The position numbers and the translations under genes are program-made. Shown piece after piece: positions 5,806-12,035 of a stretch of DNA of 13,119 nt. The notes under the pieces were generated by a model. That model was not told where the DNA came from. It saw only the letters and a program-made list of their open reading frames with translations, and did no database searches. Location of the stretch: the NCBI GenBank assembly GCA_052146895.1, contig JBKQLZ010000202.1:1-13119 (forward strand), in the 5' to 3' direction. Positions within the stretch are counted from its first letter, which is position 1; every line of letters begins with the position of its first letter. The DNA comes from Palsa-601 sp052146895 (GTDB lineage: Bacteria; Actinomycetota; Acidimicrobiia; Acidimicrobiales; Bog-793).

Positions 5806-7293
5806 CGAACCAAGCCGCTCTACGAGCTCAGCCGGGCTCTCGCATCCCTCCAACAACGTATCGACATGTTTGGCCGTTCCCCTGAGCGGCTCCATCATCG
5901 GCACTCGCCTCAAGGGGTCTCGCCCGACGTCGAACACCACTGAATCCCAGTTCGCAGCCACAATCGCGGATGCGAACAACGATAGGCAACGGCCTCGAAA
6001 ATATGCGCGCGTCGTGGGCGGTGGCTCCGTTACCGCCTCTTCCACCTGAGCCAGATCGACCAGTCGCTCCATCTGGAGACGGCTGAACAGGGACTTGCCG
6101 GGCCGGATGTCGTGATACTGAAGATCGAGGGCGGCAAGGCGGTGATCGCCCCACTCCAGCCCGTGACGGTCCCGGTACCCCTCGATGAGCCGGCGCTTGG
6201 CAACCCAGTCGAGCTCCGAGGAAAGAGTGCTCGGATCCGTCTCGAGGCCCGTCAGCACTCGCTCCCACCGGTCTAGGACCATGCGCCCTACTTCCTCGTC
6301 GCCCACAGCGGCCAGCCCGCTGTCTTCGGCGTACTTGCGCGCCATCGAGAAGAGCTCCCACTGCAACTCGACTGCGGTCAGCCGCTCGCCATTCGTGAGC
6401 TCGACGAGCTGGCGGAGATCAGGGTCGAGCGACACGGCCCGGATGGCGGCGACGGGATGGGCGAGGGTCAGGTCCCGCCCCGCGTCGAAATCGTCCTCGA
6501 TCATCGCGAGCACGATGGCCGTGGTCCCGACCTTCAGGAAGGTCGCGACCTCCGCCAGGTTGGCGTCGCCGACTATGACGTGCAAGCGCCGGTACTTCTG
6601 CGGGTCCGCATGGGGCTCGTCACGCGTGTTGATGATCGGGCGCTTCAGGGTCGTCTCGAGCCCTACTTCCTCTTCGAAGAAGTCCGCCCGCTGGCTGAGC
6701 TGGAAGTGGGCCGGCGAGCTCGTGTCGGAGTTCTCCTGCCCGACCTTGCCCGCGCCCGTGAAGACCTGCCGTGTCACGAAGTGAGGGGTCATGCGCTGAA
6801 CGATCCGTGCGAACGGCGCCGCCCGGTCGACGAGGTAGTTCTCGTGACAGCCGTAGGAGTTCCCCTTGCCGTCGGAGTTGTTCTTGTAGACGACGATCTC
6901 CTCGCCCGGAGGAAGGAGGTGGCGAGCGGCCTCCATCGAGCGAGCGAGGATCAGCTCGCCTGCTCTGTCGTGAAGAACGAGCTGCAGCGGGTCAGAGCAC
7001 TCCGGAGTCGAGTACTCCGGGTGGGCGTGGTCGACGTAGTACCGGGCGCCGTTCGTCAGGACCGCATTGACGAGATGAGTCTCGATCTCGGGGGGCATCG
7101 AGCCTTCCCGGGCGAAGCCTCTCGCGTCGCGCCCGGGGGACTCGTCCTCGAAGTCCCAGCCGACCCTCCGCTCGAGGCGAGCCACGTACGCGTTGATCAA
7201 CAGCGAGGAGGCGGCTGTGGGGCTCATCTCCCCGCCCGTGACGGCGTGCACTCCGTACTCCGTCTCGATACCGAAGACCTTCGGGATGGCCAC
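5803..7293 (-). CDS. dop: Depupylase / Pup deamidase Dop
   Basis: 496 residues, a PafA paralogue with the same ligase fold. Dop cleaves the isopeptide bond between Pup and targets and, in species with Pup-Gln, deamidates Pup. Key parts are intact: FGIETEYGV (7-15, metal/ATP site), YYVDHAHPEYSTPEC with the catalytic Asp88, GNSYGCHENYL, RPIINTRDEPHAD and the C-terminal FDVGRDPLRRVPMMEPL. The stretch at about 46-64 (WDFEDESPGRDARGFAREG), absent from PafA, corresponds to the Dop-specific loop and separates it from the ligase. Because Pup here already ends in Glu, depupylation is the likely main role. The start is GTG at 7293 with only a weak GGGGT upstream; TAGCGT (7300-7305) ends 6 nt before it, suggesting a leaderless internal transcript. 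mpa ends 113 nt upstream. Confidence 0.96.
   Translation of the reverse strand: MAIPKVFGIETEYGVHAVTGGEMSPTAASSLLINAYVARLERRVGWDFEDESPGRDARGFAREGSMPPEIETHLVNAVLTNGARYYVDHAHPEYSTPECSDPLQLVLHDRAGELILARSMEAARHLLPPGEEIVVYKNNSDGKGNSYGCHENYLVDRAAPFARIVQRMTPHFVTRQVFTGAGKVGQENSDTSSPAHFQLSQRADFFEEEVGLETTLKRPIINTRDEPHADPQKYRRLHVIVGDANLAEVATFLKVGTTAIVLAMIEDDFDAGRDLTLAHPVAAIRAVSLDPDLRQLVELTNGERLTAVELQWELFSMARKYAEDSGLAAVGDEEVGRMVLDRWERVLTGLETDPSTLSSELDWVAKRRLIEGYRDRHGLEWGDHRLAALDLQYHDIRPGKSLFSRLQMERLVDLAQVEEAVTEPPPTTRAYFRGRCLSLFASAIVAANWDSVVFDVGRDPLRRVPMMEPLRGTAKHVDTLLEGCESPAELVERLGS
6832..6864 (-). repeat. 33-nt stretch identical in pafA and dop (dop copy)
   Basis: Identical base for base to 3025-3057 in pafA and encoding the same GNSYGCHENYL active-site segment. 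A second, 17-nt identity (6623-6639 and 2828-2844) lies in the RPIINTR segment of both genes. Confidence 0.85.
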
Positions 7294-7299
7294 AATCGG

Positions 7300-7305
7300 A
7301 CGCTA
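7300..7305 (-). promoter_or_regulatory. Candidate -10 element (TAGCGT) for dop-pup
   Basis: TAGCGT ends 6 nt before the dop GTG, the spacing at which transcription would start on the start codon itself. It lies in the 113-nt mpa-dop gap, the largest gap within the mpa-to-prcA run. No -35 match is seen. Confidence 0.45.
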
Positions 7306-7406
7306 CCCCACTCGGTGACCGGCGATACCGCATACCCGCCTCTCTCCGGCTCTGAGCGTGCGCGCAGCTCTCTTGCACGCCCGGCGGGGGCGGGCTGCCC
7401 CTGCGC

Positions 7407-9176
7407 CTACAGGTACTGGCCCGTTCCCACGCGCTCTATTGCGCGCCCGCCCTGGGGCTCGTCCTCGCCGTGACCGATCAGCGTGCGGACGTAGACGATG
7501 CGCTCGCCCTTCTTGCCTGAGATCTTCGCCCAGTCGTCCGGGTTCGTCGTGTTCGGGAGATCCTCGTTCTCCTTGTACTCCTGTTTGATGGAGGCGAGCA
7601 TGTCGGAAAGCCGGATCCCTGTCCCCTCGCCGGCGATGGCGCGCTTGATGGCGAGCTTCTTCGCGCGGCGGACGATGTTCTCGATCATGGCCCCGGACGA
7701 GAAGTCCTTGAAGTAGAGGATCTCCTTGTCGCCGTTCTGATATGTCACCTCGAGGAACCGGTTGTCCTGATCTGCGCGGTACATCTCGGTCACTGTCCGC
7801 TCGATCATCAACTTGACGGTCTTGTCGGGGTGGCCCCCTCCGAGGCTGGCGACCTCAGCTCCGTCGAGCGGGAGCTCAGCAGTGAGGTACCGGGCGAAGA
7901 TCTGCTCGGCCGCGGTCTCGTCGGGCCGCTCGATCTTGATCTTCACGTCCAGGCGGCCGGGTCGAAGGATCGCCGGGTCGATCAGGTCCTCGCGGTTTGA
8001 CGCGCCGATCACGATCACGTTGCGCAACGTCTCGACGCCGTCGATCTCCGCCAGAAGCTGCGGAACGATCGTCGACTCCATGTCCGAGCTGATGCCCGTG
8101 CCGCGAGTCCGGAAGAGAGAGTCCATCTCGTCGAAGAAGACGATGACCGGGACACCTTCTTCCGCCTTCTCTCGCGCCCGCTGAAAGACGAGGCGGATCT
8201 GACGCTCGGTCTCCCCCACGTACTTGTTCAGCAGCTCTGGGCCCTTGATGTTGAGGAAGTAGCTGCGCGTGTTCTCGTTTCCCGTCCGCTCCGAGACTCT
8301 ATTGGCGAGCGAGTTCGCGACCGCCTTGGCGATCAGGGTCTTCCCGCAGCCGGGAGGCCCGTAGAGAAGGATCCCTTTCGGTGCAGGGAGCTTGTACTCG
8401 GCGAACAGCTCCTTGTAGACGTACGGCAGCTCGACTGCGTCAGTGATGGCCTCGATCTGCGTGTCGAGCCCTCCGATGTCCGCGTAGGTGATATCGGGCA
8501 CCTCCTCGAGGACCACCTCTTCGATCTCGGGGCGCGGGAGCTTCTCGAGCAACAACCCGGTGCGTGGATCCATCAGCACAGAGTCGCCCGCCCTCAGCTT
8601 CACCCCGGAGAGATACTCCGAGATCTCCGCCACCCGCTCTTCGTCGGCGCGACCGACGCATAGCGCCCTCTTGCCGTCCTCCAGCATCTCGGCGATGGTG
8701 ACGACCTCGCCGCCCTGGTCAGGGTCTCTCGCTAGCACCACGTTCAGTGACTCGTTGAGCACCACCTCCTGGCCCTTGCGCAGTTCCTCGAGCTCGATGT
8801 CGGGGTGGAGCGCCACCCTCATCTTGCGGCCGCTCGAGAAGACGTCGACCGTGCCGTCGTCGTTTGCCTGCAGATACGTGCCGTAGGCAGCCGGGGGCTG
8901 TGTGAGCTTGTCAACCTCTTCGCGCAGCGCGGCGATGTGCTCCTTTGCTTGCTGCAGCGTGAACGTCAACTTCTCGTTCTGAGAGGCGGCGTGGCTCAGC
9001 TGCCCCTTTGCCTCGAGGAGGCGCTCCTCGAGCGCGCGGACACGCAAGGGCGCCTCCTGGAGCCGCCTGCGGAGCTCGATGATCTCTTCTTCCGCCTGCT
9101 CGATCCTACGCCGGAGCTCCTCGTCTTCTTCTCGCTCGCTCGACTCGTTCGCAGCCGGATCCCGGGGGAATCCCAT
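7407..9176 (-). CDS. mpa: Mycobacterial proteasome ATPase Mpa / ARC (AAA ATPase forming ring-shaped complexes)
   Basis: 589 residues from the ATG. The hexameric AAA+ unfoldase recruits pupylated proteins and feeds them into PrcBA. In order: N-terminal coiled coil (about 15-92) that binds Pup, tandem OB domains (about 98-225), then the AAA module with Walker A GPPGCGKT (273-280, Lys279), pore loop KYVGE (318-322), Walker B VIVFFDE (Asp349, Glu350) and the arginine-finger region ILRPGRLD. The last residues are GTGQYL, the tail with penultimate Tyr that docks into PrcA pockets. A GTG at 9188 would add four residues (MTET), but AGGAGGTGA (9185-9193) overlaps it and sits upstream of the ATG at 9176, which I prefer. 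It heads the mpa-dop-pup-prcB-prcA run and is divergent from a ferredoxin gene. Confidence 0.97.
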   Translation of the reverse strand: MGFPRDPAANESSEREEDEELRRRIEQAEEEIIELRRRLQEAPLRVRALEERLLEAKGQLSHAASQNEKLTFTLQQAKEHIAALREEVDKLTQPPAAYGTYLQANDDGTVDVFSSGRKMRVALHPDIELEELRKGQEVVLNESLNVVLARDPDQGGEVVTIAEMLEDGKRALCVGRADEERVAEISEYLSGVKLRAGDSVLMDPRTGLLLEKLPRPEIEEVVLEEVPDITYADIGGLDTQIEAITDAVELPYVYKELFAEYKLPAPKGILLYGPPGCGKTLIAKAVANSLANRVSERTGNENTRSYFLNIKGPELLNKYVGETERQIRLVFQRAREKAEEGVPVIVFFDEMDSLFRTRGTGISSDMESTIVPQLLAEIDGVETLRNVIVIGASNREDLIDPAILRPGRLDVKIKIERPDETAAEQIFARYLTAELPLDGAEVASLGGGHPDKTVKLMIERTVTEMYRADQDNRFLEVTYQNGDKEILYFKDFSSGAMIENIVRRAKKLAIKRAIAGEGTGIRLSDMLASIKQEYKENEDLPNTTNPDDWAKISGKKGERIVYVRTLIGHGEDEPQGGRAIERVGTGQYL

Positions 9177-9184
9177 CGTCTCGG

Positions 9185-9193
9185 TCACCTCCT
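9185..9193 (-). promoter_or_regulatory. Strong ribosome binding site deciding the mpa start
   Basis: AGGAGGTGA is an almost full complement of the 16S rRNA 3' end. It overlaps the in-frame GTG at 9188, so it cannot serve that codon, but lies 11 nt (from GGAGG) before the ATG at 9176, a slightly long spacing. Confidence 0.65.
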
Positions 9194-9230
9194 CGGGTGG
9201 CTCTGATGGGCTCTCGCACCACCCGTTCGG

Positions 9231-9236
9231 ACCCTA
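9231..9236 (-). promoter_or_regulatory. Possible -10 element (TAGGGT) for the mpa operon
   Basis: TAGGGT on the minus strand would give a 5' leader of roughly 45-50 nt before the mpa ATG. It is the best TANNNT hexamer I found just upstream, but no -35 supports it. Confidence 0.25.
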
Positions 9237-9267
9237 CACGAGGCACGTCCGAAAGGGTGCCAGCCCC

Positions 9268-9287
9268 AAGCGCTCGCGAGGGCGCTT
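9268..9287 (+). other. Inverted repeat able to form an 8-bp hairpin with a GNRA loop
   Basis: AAGCGCTC at 9268-9275 and GGGCGCTT at 9280-9287 pair (one G-U) around GCGA, a GNRA tetraloop if transcribed rightward. No T-tract follows, so it is not a standard terminator. It lies in the mpa-ferredoxin divergent region, upstream of both suggested transcription starts. Confidence 0.4.
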
Positions 9288-9314
9288 ACGTGTCGCTCCG
9301 CAGCCGGGTTGCTT

Positions 9315-9344
9315 TTGACACCCGTGTCAGTAAGTCGTTAGCGT
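9315..9344 (+). promoter_or_regulatory. Sigma70-type promoter of the ferredoxin gene
   Basis: A perfect -35 TTGACA (9315-9320) is followed after 18 nt by TAGCGT (9339-9344), a TANNNT -10. Transcription would begin near 9351, leaving a leader of about 115-120 nt before the ferredoxin start. This is the best two-box promoter in the window. Confidence 0.6.
9316..9329. promoter_or_regulatory. Operator-like palindrome overlapping the ferredoxin -35
   Basis: TGACAC-CC-GTGTCA: perfect 6-bp arms with a 2-bp centre, sharing five bases with the -35 box. A bound regulator would block RNA polymerase. The form resembles sites of TetR-type dimeric repressors, but the regulator is not identified; the tetR gene in this window has a different palindrome at its own promoter. 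Confidence 0.5.
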
Positions 9345-9375
9345 TCAGCAGCTACTGGGCCTGGCTCGCGCCTGT

Positions 9376-9427
9376 CCTCCCTAAAATGGAGGGCGCTCAT
9401 GCGGCGGCGCAATGTGGCGGCCGCATG
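9376..9427 (+). other. Structured leader of the ferredoxin mRNA
   Basis: Two hairpins can form within the predicted leader: CCTCC (9376-9380) with GGAGG (9388-9392) around a 7-nt loop, and CATGCGGC (9398-9405) with GCCGCATG (9420-9427) around a 14-nt loop. The second has rivals: TGCGGC can also pair with 9427-9432, and 9417-9421 with 9427-9431. It matches no riboswitch class I recognise. Confidence 0.35.
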
Positions 9428-9451
9428 CCGCAGCCCTCACGACTAGGCGCG

Positions 9452-9457
9452 AAGGAG
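9452..9457 (+). promoter_or_regulatory. Ribosome binding site of the ferredoxin gene
   Basis: AAGGAG, 2 nt before the ATG at 9460 and 11 nt before the ATG at 9469. The latter spacing is workable and the former too short, so the start at 9469 is favoured. Confidence 0.6.
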
Positions 9458-9468
9458 AGATGCCGCCG

Positions 9469-9708
9469 ATGAAGGTGTGGATTGACCAGGATCTATGCAC
9501 AGGCGATGGCCTCTGTGAGGAGATCTGCCCCTCGGTCTTCACGCTGCTCGACGACGGCCTCGCTTACGTGAAACAGGGTGACGCAGTCCTGAACGAGCCC
9601 GGTGGCTCGGGCCAGATGGCAGATGTTGCGAGCGATCTTGAGGACGCCGTCACAGAGGCAGCCGAAGAGTGTCCGGGCGAGTGCATCTTCATCGTCGCCG
9701 GCGACTGA
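9469..9708 (+). CDS. Small single-cluster ferredoxin with an Asp at a cluster-ligand position
   Basis: 79 residues beginning MKVWIDQDLCTGDGLC. A soluble electron carrier with one iron-sulfur cluster. The motif is C10-x2-D13-x2-C16, then C68-P69: Asp13 sits where a [4Fe-4S] ferredoxin has its second Cys. Such proteins carry a [3Fe-4S] or an Asp-ligated [4Fe-4S] cluster, and actinobacterial members often serve cytochrome P450 enzymes. Two more cysteines, Cys20 (EICPSVF) and Cys72 (CPGEC), could form a disulfide as in some archaeal single-cluster ferredoxins. The middle and tail are acidic. It is divergent from mpa, and its stop is one base from the convergent trmI stop. No partner reductase or P450 is in the window, so its redox partner is unknown. 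An ATG at 9460 would add MPP. Confidence 0.9.
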   Translation: MKVWIDQDLCTGDGLCEEICPSVFTLLDDGLAYVKQGDAVLNEPGGSGQMADVASDLEDAVTEAAEECPGECIFIVAGD

Positions 9709-9709
9709 G

Positions 9710-10735
9710 CTACCACTCCCCGTCCGAAGCCCTCGGCTCGTCTCCCGAAGGCTCCCCTTCCTCGAGAAGCTCGCCCTCCTCCTCCCGCCGACGCTGAGGC
9801 CGCTCGCCGAGCAGCCGGGCCGTCGTGATGAAGCCGGTGTGCCCGACCATCCTCAGATCAGGTCGGACCGACCGTCCCTCGATGTGCCAGGTACGCCTGA
9901 GCGTCTCGAAAGTCTCCGCTAGACCGAACGCGCTGTGAGCGAGCGCTTCTCTCACCTGAGCCGTCTGGTTGATGGTCGGCAGGTAAGCACAGAAGATCCC
10001 GCCGGGGACAAGTGCCTGCTCGGCGTGGCGAACCACGTGCCACGGCTCGGGCAGGTCGAGGACGACCCGGTCGTAGACGCCGTCGATCCCGTCGTAGACG
10101 TCCCGGATCTGCACGTCGTAGGCGGAATGTGCAGAAGTTGACACGTCCGGACCCGTGTCGCCACCAACAACGCCCGCCGAGGCGAACGCCTCGACATTCG
10201 CCTGGGCACCTCTCGCGAAGTCCTCACGGATCTCGTAGCCGGTCACCTCGGCGCCTGCTCGCAGCAAAGTCATGGAGAGCGCTCCCGAGCCCACTCCCGA
10301 CTCGAGGACACGCGCACCGGCGTAGATGTCGGCCGCGATGAGTATCGAGCCGAGATCCTTCGGGTAGATGACCTGTGCTCCCCGCGGCATCCCGAGCACC
10401 ACATCGGACAGCGTGGGACGAAGAGCGAGGTACCTCGCCGGGTTGCGCCGTTCCGAGTCCTTCGTGAGTGCGAGCACCTCGCTGCCCTCGGGCAAGCCGA
10501 TGAGCCAGTCGTGGGCAATCACCCCCGAGTGGGACTGGTAGCTACGCCCGCTCTTCAGCCTGACGAGGTTGTGGCGGCCCTTGCGGTCTACCAGCAAGAC
10601 CCGCTCGCCATCGTGGAAGGGACGACCCTTGCCTACCCTGAGATGTCCGTCCGGCTCGGACCCAGGCTCGCCCGCGGTCTCGGTCTCGGGCCGAGCCTCC
10701 GGCTCGGTGGTGCCGTTGCCCTCCGGCGGCTCCAT
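9710..10735 (-). CDS. trmI: tRNA (adenine-58-N1)-methyltransferase TrmI
   Basis: 341 residues. TrmI makes m1A58 in the tRNA T-loop, working as a tetramer. The N-terminal beta domain (FHDGERVLLVDRKGRHNLVRL) leads to MPRGAQVIYPKD, then a Rossmann domain: SAM motif VLESGVGSG (143-151), acidic Glu168 in YEIRED, and VVLDLPEPW with the catalytic-type Asp227, ending in RPDLRMVGHTGFI. The protein exceeds the M. tuberculosis enzyme (about 280) because of two low-complexity ends: an acidic N-terminal stretch of about 30 residues and a charged C-terminal tail rich in Arg, Glu and Asp. The ATG at 10735 shares one base with the upstream TGA (TGATG), so translation is coupled; a TTG one codon earlier is less likely. 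M. tuberculosis also has trmI near mpa. Confidence 0.95.
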   Translation of the reverse strand: MEPPEGNGTTEPEARPETETAGEPGSEPDGHLRVGKGRPFHDGERVLLVDRKGRHNLVRLKSGRSYQSHSGVIAHDWLIGLPEGSEVLALTKDSERRNPARYLALRPTLSDVVLGMPRGAQVIYPKDLGSILIAADIYAGARVLESGVGSGALSMTLLRAGAEVTGYEIREDFARGAQANVEAFASAGVVGGDTGPDVSTSAHSAYDVQIRDVYDGIDGVYDRVVLDLPEPWHVVRHAEQALVPGGIFCAYLPTINQTAQVREALAHSAFGLAETFETLRRTWHIEGRSVRPDLRMVGHTGFITTARLLGERPQRRREEEGELLEEGEPSGDEPRASDGEW

Positions 10736-11019
10736 CAATCGGTCGAGGCGGGTGCCAGGTCAGAGACGGCCCGCCGTTCAGCCCGGCGCGCCTGGCGGCG
10801 CTTGCGCTCGCGAAGCGGCGGTCCGATGTTGGTGACGACGATGGTCTCGCCGACACCGAGCCGCTCGACGACCACCTCTGGCTCCCGGGTCTTCATGAGG
10901 AAGCGGACGAGCCACGCTGCCGCCCCGGCGGCGATCCACTTGCCGTCGCCCGCCAGCAGGCCATCGCGCAGTCCTTTCCGCAGCGCGCGACGTGTGACAC
11001 GGTCTATGAGCGAATTCAC
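10735..11019 (-). CDS. Small basic protein of unknown function, possibly membrane-associated
   Basis: 94 residues with a GTG start preceded by CGGAG, a Shine-Dalgarno sequence at about 8 nt. The N-terminus (DRVTRRALRKGLRDG) is basic and helical. A short hydrophobic stretch, WIAAGAAAWLVRFLM (28-42), could dip into or cross the membrane. A small beta-like region follows (PEVVVERLGVGETIVVTNIGPP, 47-68), then a strongly basic tail (RERKRRQARRAERRA). I do not recognise a family. It overlaps trmI by one base and follows the next small membrane protein gene by 56 nt. Coupling to trmI and the basic tail would allow an RNA-linked role, but that is speculation. Confidence 0.75.
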   Translation of the reverse strand: MNSLIDRVTRRALRKGLRDGLLAGDGKWIAAGAAAWLVRFLMKTREPEVVVERLGVGETIVVTNIGPPLRERKRRQARRAERRAVSDLAPASTD

Positions 11020-11075
11020 GGCTCATCTCCGACAGGTGCGTGCGACCGGCGCGCGCGAGCACTCAATGCCACGCC

Positions 11076-11285
11076 TCAGATACGGCGGATCTCGAGCACA
11101 GGGGCCTCCTTGCGGCCACGTCGGCGGCCGAGGAGATAGATCGCAGCGATCACGACGACGCCTGCGACGGCTCCGCCCGCTACTACCGGAGGCGTCGTGA
11201 CGGTCGCTCCGACGGTTGATTGCGCGCTCCCGCCGACCTCCCGCAACTTGGACTCGATGTCATTCAGTGAGACGCGCTCGCTCAC
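11076..11285 (-). CDS. Small single-span membrane protein, unknown function
   Basis: 69 residues from a GTG at 11285 that overlaps the upstream stop as GTGA. The N-terminal part (SERVSLNDIESKLREVGG) looks helical and amphipathic. A Thr/Pro-rich linker leads to one membrane helix (about 33-52, VVAGGAVAGVVVIAAIYLLG), a positive stop RRRGRK and a short tail. The positive-inside rule puts the basic C-terminus in the cytoplasm. The same frame stays open upstream to 11384, but that part lies inside the holin-like gene and the overlap start is favoured. It probably works with its holin-like neighbour; no family is recognised. Confidence 0.75.
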   Translation of the reverse strand: MSERVSLNDIESKLREVGGSAQSTVGATVTTPPVVAGGAVAGVVVIAAIYLLGRRRGRKEAPVLEIRRI

Positions 11286-11614
11286 GGCTTCTCCGATCGT
11301 GGGCTTCGCAGGACGAGAGCAGCGGCCGCGCCAAGGAATGCGATCGCCGCGATGAGCGTCAACACGTAGGGCACCCATGTCCACTCCCCCGCGAAGACCG
11401 ATCCTGTCTCGGTCTGCAGCGCGCGGAGGAGGCCAACGAGCGACAGCACTGCGGCGATGCCGAACAGCACGGCGGCGGCGGAGCCGAAAGCGAGGGTCCG
11501 GCCGATCTGCTTCAGCGGTCCAAGCGTCTCTTGGATCGCGTAAGTCTTGATCATGCCGACGAGTTCGGTTGCCTCGGTCCGCGTGTCAGTTGCTTTCTGC
11601 TTGGCATCTGGCAT
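11282..11614 (-). CDS. Holin-superfamily-III-like two-span membrane protein
   Basis: 110 residues from ATG 11614; a TTG at 11623 would add three. A polar helical N-terminus (about 1-38, KQKATDTRTEATELVGMIKTY) is followed by two membrane helices, about 41-66 (LAFGSAAAVLFGIAAVLSLVGLL) and 81-103 (VPYVLTLIAAIAFLGAAAALVL), joined by a 15-residue loop. This is the layout of chromosomal actinobacterial proteins called putative holin-X or phage holin family (DUF1469-like). The name reflects fold similarity, and there are no phage genes here, so a lysis role is unlikely. It starts 13 nt after the thioesterase stop and overlaps the next gene by 4 bp. Family assignment is by pattern only. Confidence 0.78.
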   Translation of the reverse strand: MPDAKQKATDTRTEATELVGMIKTYAIQETLGPLKQIGRTLAFGSAAAVLFGIAAVLSLVGLLRALQTETGSVFAGEWTWVPYVLTLIAAIAFLGAAAALVLRSPRSEKP

Positions 11615-11627
11615 CGGGCACAACCTA

Positions 11628-12035
11628 TCAATCGCGGGGCGTGATCACGTATGTCGAGCTCGCCTTGCCGACGAGGCGGTCCGAGCCGTCGCGAATGGTC
11701 GCTTCGCAGAACACGACCCGCTCGCCGCCTGAGACGACAGTCGCCTCGCAAGTGAGCACGGTGCCCACAGGGACTGCGCGCAGGAAGCTCGTCTTCATCT
11801 CGGCGTTGGCCACAAAGACCTTGCGCCCCGGTGTGGCCCGGGAGAATGTGACGGCCGAGGCCCCCATGGCGGAGTCGGCGAACGCTCCGAGGAAACCTCC
11901 CTGGAGGATGCCGGCCGTATTGGAGAATCGCTCGTCGGCCGTCATCGTCCAGACGGTCCTGCCGGGCTCTGACTTCTCGACGCAGACCATTCCAAGCGTG
12001 AGGTCGCAGTTCGGGGGTACCTGCAAGGCGCTCAC
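11628..12035 (-). CDS. PaaI/4HBT-family hotdog thioesterase
   Basis: 135 residues, a single hotdog domain. Members hydrolyse acyl-CoA or aryl-CoA thioesters as dimers or tetramers. The central motif N39-T-A-G-I-L-Q45-G-G47 leads into the long helix FLGAFADSAMGASA with the likely catalytic acid Asp54. Many PaaI proteins have His-Gly-Gly where this has Gln-Gly-Gly, a variant I recall as common in actinobacterial members. VANAEMKTSFLRAVPVG and the closing strand KASSTYVITP complete the fold. The GTG at 12035 overlaps the tetR stop as GTGA, so it is co-translated with the regulator. With a divergent desaturase nearby, an acyl-CoA substrate is likely, but the sequence does not show which. Confidence 0.9.
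   Translation of the reverse strand: MSALQVPPNCDLTLGMVCVEKSEPGRTVWTMTADERFSNTAGILQGGFLGAFADSAMGASAVTFSRATPGRKVFVANAEMKTSFLRAVPVGTVLTCEATVVSGGERVVFCEATIRDGSDRLVGKASSTYVITPRD

Noticed and set aside
7380..7399. GC-rich inverted repeat after mpa as a terminator
   Set aside because: On the minus strand GCCCG and CGGGC can pair around about 7 nt, but the stem is only 5 bp, no T-tract follows, and dop continues in the same direction.
6457..7473. Open frame of 338 codons on the plus strand opposite dop
   Set aside because: A mirror of the dop codon pattern; the translation is Arg/Val/Gly-rich with no domain.
9177..9188. GTG at 9188 as the mpa start
   Set aside because: The strong Shine-Dalgarno sequence overlaps this codon and can only serve the ATG at 9176. 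The difference is four residues, so this is a preference rather than proof.
9079..9472. Plus-strand open frames (9079-9318, 9197-9472) in the mpa-ferredoxin region
   Set aside because: Ser/Arg-rich, no domain, and they run across the mpa start or the ferredoxin promoter and leader. I see no extra gene in this 292-nt stretch.
11282..11614. Holin-like gene as evidence of a prophage
   Set aside because: No endolysin, integrase, capsid or attachment repeats are present; chromosomal holin-superfamily-III-like proteins are common in actinobacteria.
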